A stretch of 64,000 bases of DNA from positions 41,866 to 105,865 of the forward strand of contig JAFUGE010000014.1 of assembly GCA_017469545.1 (NCBI GenBank), written 5' to 3'. Origin of the DNA: Clostridia bacterium (GTDB lineage Bacteria; Bacillota; Clostridia; TANB77; UBA1234). This document shows positions 43,667 to 51,760 of this stretch, piece after piece (the first letter of the stretch is position 1; the number at the start of each line of letters is the position of its first letter). Under the pieces are notes generated by a model, which did no database searches, was not told the DNA's origin, and saw only the letters and a list, made by a program, of their open reading frames with translations. The position numbers were made by a program, and so were the translations under genes.

Positions 43667-43747
43667 TATCCAAGTATCCAAGGGTGACGGAGGAAAATGG
43701 ATAATTTTTTTATCCATTTTCCTCCGTCACCCTTGGATACTTGGATA
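43667..43747. repeat. Perfect 38-bp inverted repeat
   Basis: Left arm 43667-43704, right arm 43710-43747, 5-nt T loop, no mismatches. Each arm contains two direct copies of GTATCCAAG-like sequence. A second small hairpin CCCC-att-GGGG follows. No T-tract follows the right arm, so it is not a canonical terminator even though it lies at the gpr 3' end. Confidence 0.9.
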
Positions 43748-43789
43748 CCCCATTGGGGAGATTTTCCTCGACATTTTTTGCAAAAGATA

Positions 43790-43818
43790 TTGTGAAATGT
43801 TGTGAATTATTGTAAAAT
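43790..43818 (+). promoter_or_regulatory. Promoter of the envelope-protein operon
   Basis: TTGTGA (43790-43795), 17-nt spacer, TAAAAT (43813-43818), 31 nt before the first ATG of the three-gene operon. Confidence 0.65.
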
Positions 43819-43849
43819 AAAAGTAACTATATTTAATTCAGGAGGGTGT

Positions 43850-44626
43850 ATGAGGGAAAAAAAGGTGAAATCGAAAAAGAAGGCAGTTAAAATATTGTTT
43901 TTCTTTGCATTGTTTATGCTAATTGCGATTATTGTGCTTAATAAATACATATTAGAAGAAGTGCCTATTTCTGAGCGAATTGGGACATATATGCCAATGA
44001 GTGTGTCGCTGAATGACGCGACGTTTGTCAAAGCCTACTCTACATCAAAGTATTTCGAGCTACTAAAAGAAGGCGAGTATGAAAAGGCGTACAAAATGCT
44101 AACGCCAGAGTATCAAAGATATATGTCTTACGAAAATTATTTGAAGACGATTCAGGGCTATCATTTTGATATGCCTGTAAAGCAAGTAAAGCAGCTGGCA
44201 GACCATACGTATATTGTGACGCTAGAGGATACCGAAAAGCAGGAGGAGCATATTTATTTTGCTTATGCAAATAAATTTCGTAATGAGACTTTTACTATTT
44301 CACCGGATAAGTTTATCTATTATGATGCCCCAAATATCAAGCATAAATCCAATGGCTTGGAGGCTACTGTTGAAAACTATTTGGTAATGCAAGATAGCAT
44401 TACGGTAAAAATGAAGTTTAAAAATAATACTTCCAAGGAAATGAAGATAGAAGATGTGATGGTTGAAATTACGCTATCCGGAAGACTAGCGGATGCGATG
44501 GAACCAATCACGTTAGCGCCAAAAGAAGAAAGAGAAATAACACTTACGTTTGACGGAACGAGTTATTACATTCCAAAGAGCGTGATTGTAGAAGCGGAAA
44601 AGACAACGGTAGTGATTGAATTATAA
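43850..44626 (+). CDS. Single-pass membrane protein of unknown function, operon gene 1
   Basis: 258 residues. Lys-rich cytoplasmic start (MREKKVKSKKKAVK), one membrane helix (about 14-33, ILFFFALFMLIAIIVLN), then an extracellular part. Residues about 60-130 (YSTSKYFELLKEGEYEKAYKMLTPEYQRYMSYENYLKTI) have the look of an NTF2/DUF4878-like fold, and 165-258 (VENYLVMQDSITVKMKFKNNTSKEMKIEDVMVEITLSG) of an Ig-like beta domain. The next gene has the same layout and a similar ELL-x5-Y-E-x-x-Y segment, so the two may be paralogues. I do not recognise the family. Start ATG 43850 follows AGGAGGG closely (4-5 nt). Confidence 0.75.
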   Translation: MREKKVKSKKKAVKILFFFALFMLIAIIVLNKYILEEVPISERIGTYMPMSVSLNDATFVKAYSTSKYFELLKEGEYEKAYKMLTPEYQRYMSYENYLKTIQGYHFDMPVKQVKQLADHTYIVTLEDTEKQEEHIYFAYANKFRNETFTISPDKFIYYDAPNIKHKSNGLEATVENYLVMQDSITVKMKFKNNTSKEMKIEDVMVEITLSGRLADAMEPITLAPKEEREITLTFDGTSYYIPKSVIVEAEKTTVVIEL

Positions 44627-44643
44627 TCCGGGAGGAGATTTGA

Positions 44644-45474
44644 ATGGATAAAAGAACGATTTTTAGATTAGTAGCACTCCTTATTGGAATCTTCATTTTA
44701 ATTACTTTCATTGAATTGGGAATCAAGGCTTTGAAAAATAGAAAAGAGAATTCCAATGATGTTCCTCTTGTGCCTGTGATTAATGAAACGCAGCAGAGAG
44801 TGGAAGAAAATTTTGTGAAAGAGACAAATGAGGTTGTAGAATTACTAAATAAAAGGGACTACGAAGCAATCTATAGCAAATTTACGGACATCTACAAGGC
44901 AGCCAAATATCCTACTTTTAATGATTTTACGGAGAAAATGAATGAGCTCATTGACGAGAATAGCAAAATAGAAATTTCGGAAATGATTTTGCATTCCAGA
45001 GGATATTATGCCACGATTTTAATTGATGGGGAGAAGGAACTACCGCTTACGGTGGACAATCTAGATTCTGGCGACATGACGATTATGTTTGACAGAGTGT
45101 ATATGATTTTTGAGGCTGGAAAGGCGGTTGGTTCTGGAAATGTGACTATGACTTTGGAATACTGCTTAAAGCATCTTGACAAAGTGACTTATACTGTAAG
45201 GATTGACAATGATGGCAGTAGAGAGGCAAGTTTTAGTACGCTAAATATGTATGAATACAGTACTAGCAAGTTAAACAAGAATACATATGATGTTGTGAAA
45301 AATATTGAGGTAACGGTTCCGGCCAATAGTAGTGTGAGAACAGAGATTGAATTTCCTGTTCCTTCTGGGGAAATGTTTCAACCAGATAGGCTTCATTTGA
45401 ATTATGTTTTAAATGGACAGATATATGAAGCGACGATGGATGTTTCTTTCTCGGAACAGTATTTTAGTATGTAG
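44644..45474 (+). CDS. Single-pass membrane protein of unknown function, operon gene 2
   Basis: 276 residues. Membrane helix at about 8-28 (LVALLIGIFILITFIELGI), then an outside region: NTF2-like candidate at about 55-150 (NEVVELLNKRDYEAIYSKFTDIYKAAKYPTFNDFTEKM) and beta-rich remainder to the end. Layout parallels the preceding gene (possible duplication) and both probably sit in the membrane with the large hydrolase that follows. Seventeen nt separate it from gene 1 and 15 nt from gene 3, with GGGAGGAG as ribosome-binding site, so the three are one transcript. No known domain is named with confidence. Confidence 0.75.
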   Translation: MDKRTIFRLVALLIGIFILITFIELGIKALKNRKENSNDVPLVPVINETQQRVEENFVKETNEVVELLNKRDYEAIYSKFTDIYKAAKYPTFNDFTEKMNELIDENSKIEISEMILHSRGYYATILIDGEKELPLTVDNLDSGDMTIMFDRVYMIFEAGKAVGSGNVTMTLEYCLKHLDKVTYTVRIDNDGSREASFSTLNMYEYSTSKLNKNTYDVVKNIEVTVPANSSVRTEIEFPVPSGEMFQPDRLHLNYVLNGQIYEATMDVSFSEQYFSM

Positions 45475-45489
45475 TAAGGAGGCGAGCAA

Positions 45490-48400
45490 ATGGATGGTTT
45501 GATAAATGGATTAAAGAACTTCGGACGCGGAGTCAAAAATGCAGCATTGAAAGTGAGAAATATTTTTAAGTTTTTTGGAACAGTTTTAGGACATATTGTT
45601 TTTGTACTTGCACTTGGAATTATTTGCATTATTTTGATTTATATTTTAGGTATGACAATTACCAGAAGTCTTCAAAGAATATTTGGCATTGAGAGTGCCG
45701 GTATCAAGAATACGAATGATTATGCTGTTCTTCAACAATTAACTAATAGTGGATACAATACGCTAATGGACAGTGAGAAGCTGGCGGAATATCTTAATTT
45801 TGAGTATGCGGTAACGATGGATGCGGCTAGGTTCTTTAGCGAGACTGGCGTTTATGAGAAAGAGCCAGAAAAAGATGTGGATGTTGATATCTGGGACCCA
45901 TCTTTTACGGACGACGACTGGGCAAGGCTTGCTACATACTTGATTAATAGAGATGTAGATTCACAAGGATATAAAGATTTAGTGAAGGAACTTGCTGCTA
46001 AGAAAGAAGCACGTGCGGAACAAACAAGAAAAGAAGAGTTGGTAGCCAAGATTAATAAAGACATACAAGCGACGAGTAAAGAGATTGATGTACTAAACGA
46101 AGCCCAAAACACAGCGGCAAGCGCTTTGGATACATATGAAAGAGCTTATGGCGCCTATGACGAGAAGAACACATTAAAAAATACCCAAGCTGACTATGAC
46201 AAGGCAAAAAAAGCCTATGAAGCTAACAGTAGTGACCCTGCCTTAAAAGCAGAATACGAGAGAACTGGACGTATTTATAAAGCAGCGCAGGAAGTAGAAA
46301 AAACGAAGAATACATATGACGATAAGTTGAAAAGTATGTATAATAAGTATTATAAGGAGAACACAAGCGTAGACCAATTAGTATCTGATATGAGAAGTTC
46401 AGGTAATAGTGAGGCAAGTCAAGATATTACTTCTGTGCAAAATAGTTGGAATGCTTATCAGACGGAATACGCAAAGAATCCTAACTCAGCTAAAACAAAG
46501 GAATTGAAGCGAGCTTATGAAAAAGACCTTGCTACTTATAGTGCGAAATACAGAACTGCGGCTAGTGTTATGGGCGGAGCCAGAAGAGCAATATCCGCAA
46601 AACAAGAAGATGTAAAACTTTTGAACAACTCATTTGGAATACTACAAGTAAAACTAGATGAGGCGCGCACTGATACTGAGAGGGCAGAAGCTTGGAAGGT
46701 GTATAGCAAAATTTATAATGAATTAAATTACAAGTACATAGAGTCTAGTTTAACGAATACACATTCAAGTATTGATTTATTTTATAAAGTTAGTGAAAAT
46801 GGGACAATGGATAATCAACAATCATTGGTTCCATACTTGAGAATTTTTAGAGACGCAAGAACCAATATTTATTATTTGCAAACACCTAGTATGTGGGAGA
46901 AAGATACTAACGGGAAACCTATATACAGAGATGCTGATGGAAAACCAGCGAAAGCAAAAAGTGATGTTGTAGAAATGGGGCAAAGAGTTAAAAACGAAGG
47001 TGAAGAGATATCTAACCCTTTTATACGCGAAGCTCTGGGACTTGATAATATTCCATATAGTGGCGGTTATTATATTAATACCGACCTAAATGGTAGAAAT
47101 AAGGATTTATGGCTTCATTCAAGTGAACCTGGCTTATCGGATTACTTAACAGTTATTCGTGATTATCCTCATGACGATTTGTTTTTTGAAGTGAGAGATG
47201 CGGGTTCTGCTACTTATGAAATACCATTTAGAGTTTTGATTGAGCGTTTCTTGCCAAAAGCTCAATTGTTGAGTTCTTGGTATATGCTTAAAGATAGCAC
47301 GGATGGTGGAAAAGTTGATCAATTATTAGAGGAAATAAAGGGAATATACAATCGAGCTTGCATGAGTGGAGAAGAGCTTATCACAGAAGATAAATCGATT
47401 AGTTTAGTGAATCGTTTTGCTTCTATGATGGGAATTGAGATTTCGGATAAAAAATATTATATTCCAAAGGCAGTATTTAAGAATTTGGAGAGAGAGGCAA
47501 GCAAGGAGGCTAATGGCACTTCCGGAACTGATCCAGCTACAAGCACAACGGCCGAATACTATGTGGATTTGGAAAAATTAGAGAAGGAAGATATCTATAC
47601 GAATTTAATGTCGTTTGTTATTTTCCAGAGAATTTATTTTGAATTTTATTCTGGTGGTAACTGGGATATTGCTCCAACAGAGATATTTACAGCTGTTACA
47701 GATTTAGTGGATGCAGCACAAATTAGCGGCGAATTTTCTGTAGGAATAGGTGGTAGTTTGTATCTTACAAGAGTTGACGACGATGGCAATATAGTTTACG
47801 AATACATTAATGTAGACAAAGTCGCAGAAGAAATTTTAGAAGAAATCTTGGAAGGAAAATTATCTCTTGAAATGGAGGACATCGAAGAAGCGGTTATTGT
47901 AAAAGGGCTATCTGGCTCAGGCGTTATTACCGATAGAGAAAGTGCAGAACAAACGGAAATACCGGCTCTTGAGCACCCACAGGAAATGCAAGAGAGTGTT
48001 GCTGGCTGGTATCATATTGTGAAAGAAGGCGTGAGTGAAGGAGGAAAACTAGCGATAGATAGTGCTAGCCTTCAGGCAGCAATAGAAGATAGAATTGCAG
48101 AAGCAATTAAAGTTAGATATTCAAGTCAAAATTATGTTGTAAAGGTTAATAACGACGATGTTGGAACACCAATGCGTAATAAAGGCGTGAAGGTGGAATT
48201 CAAAAAAGGTGGAGTGGGAGAGCCACATCCAGTATTTACTACTGAAGAAGTCAGATTTGGTGTTACGATTCAAGTCAGCATTAAGAAAATGCCAGCATAC
48301 TTCCCTGCAAAGGCAACGACTTGGTCGAGAGAAATATTGTTTACGAACGATGTTACAGTGGGAAATGATTTTAAAGAAACTAATCTTAAATCATTACTTC

Positions 48401-51033
48401 CAATGGCTGTATTCTCTTTCGGTTTTAAGACTCTAGATATTAGCACAGAATCGGCTTGGCGTACAGAATTGTATGCACCACACTTTACAGCTACAAGAGA
48501 AAAAGACGTCATTGCTATGATTGCAGAATGGGAGAAAGCGGCCGATAATGGAACTTATGCGGCAGATACTTATATTAGGGATTTGTATCAATTAATTCAA
48601 TATTCAAAGCCGGAATATGCTGCAGCAGCAGGATTTGAATCAACAGTAGACGAAAATAACTATATTTATATTAATGTGCCTGACGAAATTCTTTATTACG
48701 ACGAGACCACCACGGATTATGCATTCTGGTTAGAGCATTTATTGGCATCAACGGCAGACCCGATAGAGCCGGAAGAGAATTTAAAGATGCGCTCACGTAT
48801 GGAGATTATGAAGTGGCAGCAAGTAGATTATTCGCTATATCCAGAGTGTGAATATGAATATACAGACAGCAATGGCAATAAAGCTAAGAAGTATAAGGTA
48901 TATGCATTATGGCCGGAAGGCGGCTACATTTCGAAATCATATTATGCTATTTCTGCCAATGCGAGTGAAGCGACAAATCTTATGATTGAAAGTTGGGGCG
49001 GCTGGAAATGGAATGGCAGGCACGCTGGTGTAGACTTGTATGGTAGACATACCACAGATACGATATTGAGGGCGATGGCGTCCACACTACAAGTAAACGA
49101 TAATGGAGTTTTATCAGTAGCGGGGGAGGTTCAATTACCGAATGGATATGCTGCAATACCGGACGACAACAATTTAGATCCATCTGTTCCACCAACAGGA
49201 GCTAATGGCAATGAGCCATCGGGATATGGCGCTGGTGGTGGTGTTGCTTCAGCTGCGGCAACGAACGTGACTGGTGCAGAGTTGAATTTTTATGCTAAGA
49301 CAACAGGCGGCAGCAAAGTATTTTCTGGGCTATCCACTTTGAGCTTATATAGACATTCGGCTGTGACACTAGAATTGGGAGGAACAAAGTATACCTTCCC
49401 AGGTACGGCAAGTGCTATTTATGGATATGAATTATACAGGCTTGCTAAGGCTACTGGTAATGGAGAAGAGGCTTCCAATACTTTAGTTCGAACGTTACTT
49501 GACCAGACGAAAGATATGCCAGTTGTTTCTGTGGCACCGGGTATTGTATCAAAAGTGATAGCAGGACCAATTTGCGGATTTAAAGTAGAAGTGACGCATA
49601 CTAGAACGAGTGGCGAAGTTTATACCAATTATGTGCATTTAAAACGTTATCCATTAGTGCAAGAGGGAGAATATATTGGCGCTGGAACAATTCTTGGCTA
49701 TGAAGGTACGACTGGCGGAAGTGGCGGTGTTCACCTTCACTTCGAGATAGCAGCACCAAGCACAGAAGGCGGAAAGACGGTAAAAGGTACTTATCCAATT
49801 CCATACTTATATCCATTCTTTACACCGTTCTACAAGGCGCCGGACGAGGGTCAAAAATATCCAGACGGAGACGAGCATCTATCGCTTGTTAGAACCGTAT
49901 ATCCTGTAGGCCAGATTGTTCCTATTGGTGCTATGACGTTAAGTGTTGGAGAAGATGGACAATTATCAAGCAGAGGCACTCATTACAGACCGGAAAGAGC
50001 GGGAACTATTTTTAAACAAGTGAAAGTAGAAAATATAAAAGGCAGTGGAAATAACAGATATGGAACGTTAAAAGTGGACAACTATGTTCCTTCAAAAGCG
50101 TTACTAGACGACTATAATGATTTGCCTACGCAGTATGACGAGAAACTTTCAGAAAACTTCTTAATAAAGCCAGAAGACCTTATGATTACTGGCGGGGTTG
50201 GAACCGGATATACACCTGTTACTGCATATGAAATATACTTTGACCCAGTATTTTTGGAAATTGTCAAAGCCTATGGCGGTTACCTATATACTGGTGACGT
50301 AAAGACGGGCCAATACGTATTTGATAACGACAAGCCAAAGATGGGTGACGATGGATTTAACTATGGTGTTGGTCAGTGGAAGCAATTGGAGATGGAATTA
50401 GACGAAAGAGTTATCAAGGCTGGTTATGGTTCAAGAGCAGGTGTGGCTGCAGCTGCAAGATTCCTTGCTGGTATGGAACGCTCAATTCCATATTTAGGAC
50501 AGAAAGCGGGTAATATCGTCAGTGACGTTGGTATTTATGCAAGAAGAGGCTTAAATACGACTTGGGGCCAGAGAGTTATCTGTGCTGGTAGCGTATATGA
50601 GCATAACGGATTTGACTGTACGGGATTCGCTAACTGGTGCTTGATTAATGGTGGCGTAAAACCAGAGGGATACAATGGTGGCGATAAATATGGTAAGAAA
50701 TATGCTACTATGGACGCCATCAATAAGGGCCTTATCCAAGAAGGAGACATTATTTGTACGCTTGGTGCTGGCGGTGAATTCCACCATATTGGTATTGTCA
50801 TTGGACAAGATGCTAATTATGTATATGTTGCTGAGGAAGCTGGAAGGTTGAGAATCAATACTATTGATAAGAAGACCGGAATCTGTTCAGCAGGATCCAA
50901 TAAACGTGGATTAAATTACGTATATATTGACGAAAATCACACACTATATCCATCAGATGGAAATATGGATATTCCAGAGGTTAGAGGTGCAAGATGGGTA
51001 GACCAAAATGGAAACTACGTAGCAACATTCTAA
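45490..51033 (+). CDS. Giant membrane-anchored peptidoglycan hydrolase with coiled coil, split M23 and NlpC/P60 domains
   Basis: 1847 residues. One membrane helix (about 33-56); extracellular helical region with predicted coiled coil (about 165-415, rich in E/K/A/Y heptads); a long central region without recognised motif (about 420-1170). M23 zinc peptidase motifs follow: H1178-x-G-x-D1182, H1383 (YVHL) and H1415-L-H1417 (GVHLHFEI); the gap between the first and last is about 235 residues against about 80 in ordinary M23 domains, so a Gly/Ser/Asn-rich insert lies inside the fold. Near the C terminus an NlpC/P60-type domain has Cys1710 (FDCTGFANWC) and His1766 (FHHIGIVIG). It should cleave peptidoglycan peptides by two chemistries. 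Start ATG 45490 has AAGGAGG 7 nt upstream. Conjugative-element hydrolases combine such domains, but no T4SS genes are near. Confidence 0.85.
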   Translation: MDGLINGLKNFGRGVKNAALKVRNIFKFFGTVLGHIVFVLALGIICIILIYILGMTITRSLQRIFGIESAGIKNTNDYAVLQQLTNSGYNTLMDSEKLAEYLNFEYAVTMDAARFFSETGVYEKEPEKDVDVDIWDPSFTDDDWARLATYLINRDVDSQGYKDLVKELAAKKEARAEQTRKEELVAKINKDIQATSKEIDVLNEAQNTAASALDTYERAYGAYDEKNTLKNTQADYDKAKKAYEANSSDPALKAEYERTGRIYKAAQEVEKTKNTYDDKLKSMYNKYYKENTSVDQLVSDMRSSGNSEASQDITSVQNSWNAYQTEYAKNPNSAKTKELKRAYEKDLATYSAKYRTAASVMGGARRAISAKQEDVKLLNNSFGILQVKLDEARTDTERAEAWKVYSKIYNELNYKYIESSLTNTHSSIDLFYKVSENGTMDNQQSLVPYLRIFRDARTNIYYLQTPSMWEKDTNGKPIYRDADGKPAKAKSDVVEMGQRVKNEGEEISNPFIREALGLDNIPYSGGYYINTDLNGRNKDLWLHSSEPGLSDYLTVIRDYPHDDLFFEVRDAGSATYEIPFRVLIERFLPKAQLLSSWYMLKDSTDGGKVDQLLEEIKGIYNRACMSGEELITEDKSISLVNRFASMMGIEISDKKYYIPKAVFKNLEREASKEANGTSGTDPATSTTAEYYVDLEKLEKEDIYTNLMSFVIFQRIYFEFYSGGNWDIAPTEIFTAVTDLVDAAQISGEFSVGIGGSLYLTRVDDDGNIVYEYINVDKVAEEILEEILEGKLSLEMEDIEEAVIVKGLSGSGVITDRESAEQTEIPALEHPQEMQESVAGWYHIVKEGVSEGGKLAIDSASLQAAIEDRIAEAIKVRYSSQNYVVKVNNDDVGTPMRNKGVKVEFKKGGVGEPHPVFTTEEVRFGVTIQVSIKKMPAYFPAKATTWSREILFTNDVTVGNDFKETNLKSLLPMAVFSFGFKTLDISTESAWRTELYAPHFTATREKDVIAMIAEWEKAADNGTYAADTYIRDLYQLIQYSKPEYAAAAGFESTVDENNYIYINVPDEILYYDETTTDYAFWLEHLLASTADPIEPEENLKMRSRMEIMKWQQVDYSLYPECEYEYTDSNGNKAKKYKVYALWPEGGYISKSYYAISANASEATNLMIESWGGWKWNGRHAGVDLYGRHTTDTILRAMASTLQVNDNGVLSVAGEVQLPNGYAAIPDDNNLDPSVPPTGANGNEPSGYGAGGGVASAAATNVTGAELNFYAKTTGGSKVFSGLSTLSLYRHSAVTLELGGTKYTFPGTASAIYGYELYRLAKATGNGEEASNTLVRTLLDQTKDMPVVSVAPGIVSKVIAGPICGFKVEVTHTRTSGEVYTNYVHLKRYPLVQEGEYIGAGTILGYEGTTGGSGGVHLHFEIAAPSTEGGKTVKGTYPIPYLYPFFTPFYKAPDEGQKYPDGDEHLSLVRTVYPVGQIVPIGAMTLSVGEDGQLSSRGTHYRPERAGTIFKQVKVENIKGSGNNRYGTLKVDNYVPSKALLDDYNDLPTQYDEKLSENFLIKPEDLMITGGVGTGYTPVTAYEIYFDPVFLEIVKAYGGYLYTGDVKTGQYVFDNDKPKMGDDGFNYGVGQWKQLEMELDERVIKAGYGSRAGVAAAARFLAGMERSIPYLGQKAGNIVSDVGIYARRGLNTTWGQRVICAGSVYEHNGFDCTGFANWCLINGGVKPEGYNGGDKYGKKYATMDAINKGLIQEGDIICTLGAGGEFHHIGIVIGQDANYVYVAEEAGRLRINTIDKKTGICSAGSNKRGLNYVYIDENHTLYPSDGNMDIPEVRGARWVDQNGNYVATF

Positions 51034-51041
51034 TAACAGTT

Positions 51042-51069
51042 ATAATGGCGTCCTTCAGGACGCCATTAT
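51042..51069 (+). terminator. Hairpin after the giant hydrolase gene
   Basis: Perfect 12-bp stem ATAATGGCGTCC / GGACGCCATTAT with TTCA loop, 8 bases after the stop. The T-tract is weak (GGCTTTCTT), so it may terminate or only stabilise the 3' end. Confidence 0.65.
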
Positions 51070-51107
51070 GGCTTTCTTGCAAATTGCGATAAAATGTTGA
51101 AAAAAAC

Positions 51108-51136
51108 TTGCACTTGGGAAATATTTGTAGTATAAT
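51108..51136 (+). promoter_or_regulatory. Promoter for rpsO
   Basis: TTGCAC (51108-51113), 17-nt spacer, TATAAT (51131-51136), giving an 80-nt leader before rpsO. Confidence 0.8.
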
Positions 51137-51148
51137 GACAGAGAACTT

Positions 51149-51219
51149 TGACTTGGATTAAGGATATGACTCCTCTTTTTCTAAGTCATCGCGATTTAAT
51201 ATTAAGGGAGGTAAAATTC
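51149..51219 (+). promoter_or_regulatory. rpsO leader, candidate S15 autoregulatory site
   Basis: The leader contains TGACTT (about 51149) and AAGTCA (about 51182) that can pair around a 27-nt segment, before the AAGGGAGG ribosome-binding site. Leaders of rpsO often bind S15 itself; here the fold is suggestive only. Confidence 0.35.
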
Positions 51220-51483
51220 ATGGAAGCAGCTAAAAAGAAAGAAATCATTGCGAAATATCAAACGCATGAAGGAGACACAGGTTCTCCAGAGGTTCAAGTT
51301 GCTCTTTTAACAGAAAGAATTAATCATTTAACAGAGCACTTAAAAGAACACAAAAAAGACAACCATTCTAGAAGAGGATTATTTAAGATGGTTGGTCAAA
51401 GAAGAGGTCTTTTAAAATATCTTGAAAAGACAGATATTGAAAGATATCGTAGCTTAATTGAAGAATTAGGTTTAAGAAAATAG
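51220..51483 (+). CDS. rpsO: 30S ribosomal protein S15
   Basis: 87 residues, normal length. Four-helix bundle with [53 protein letters not shown], including the D-x-x-S-R-R-G rRNA contact. A primary binder of the 16S central domain. ATG 51220 follows AAGGGAGG. Followed by a terminator and then pnp, the classical rpsO-pnp order. Confidence 0.97.
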   Translation: MEAAKKKEIIAKYQTHEGDTGSPEVQVALLTERINHLTEHLKEHKKDNHSRRGLFKMVGQRRGLLKYLEKTDIERYRSLIEELGLRK

Positions 51484-51494
51484 GACACAATAGG

Positions 51495-51522
51495 AAGAGT
51501 GGCAATATTGCCACTCTTCTTG
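51495..51522 (+). terminator. Terminator after rpsO
   Basis: Perfect 10-bp stem AAGAGTGGCA / TGCCACTCTT with a 4-nt loop, short T-rich tail (CTTCTT). Confidence 0.75.
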
Positions 51523-51532
51523 AAATTGAAAT

Positions 51533-51637
51533 TGTAGGGGCAGCGTAACACGCTGCCCGTAAAGAAGGACTATTTTTGTATCTGTTGGGGCAATATATCA
51601 TGATTGCCTTCGGGTTGCGTAATACGCAACCCCTACA
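51533..51637. repeat. Pair of REP-like elements in inverted orientation
   Basis: Plus copy 51533-51559 (GGGCAGCGT type) and minus copy 51611-51637 (GGGTTGCGT / ACGCAACCC type), 51 bases apart, in the rpsO-pnp gap. Confidence 0.85.
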
Positions 51638-51760
51638 AAGATATGTAGGTGTAATCTGTGCCAAGTGATACGTACGCTACCGAATATCAATTGGTAGAGA
51701 TTACAACTACTTAAGAATAGTTCCTTCAGAAAAATATATGTAAAAATAGGAGGAGAAAAA

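Noticed and set aside
43667..43747. Ordinary intrinsic terminator for gpr
   Set aside because: The 38-bp perfect stem lacks a following T-tract and is several times longer than the other terminators in this window.
45490..51033. Conjugative transposon or prophage tail region
   Set aside because: No VirB4/VirD4-like ATPases, relaxase, integrase, capsid or tail genes lie on either side, and the flanks gpr and rpsO are core genes.
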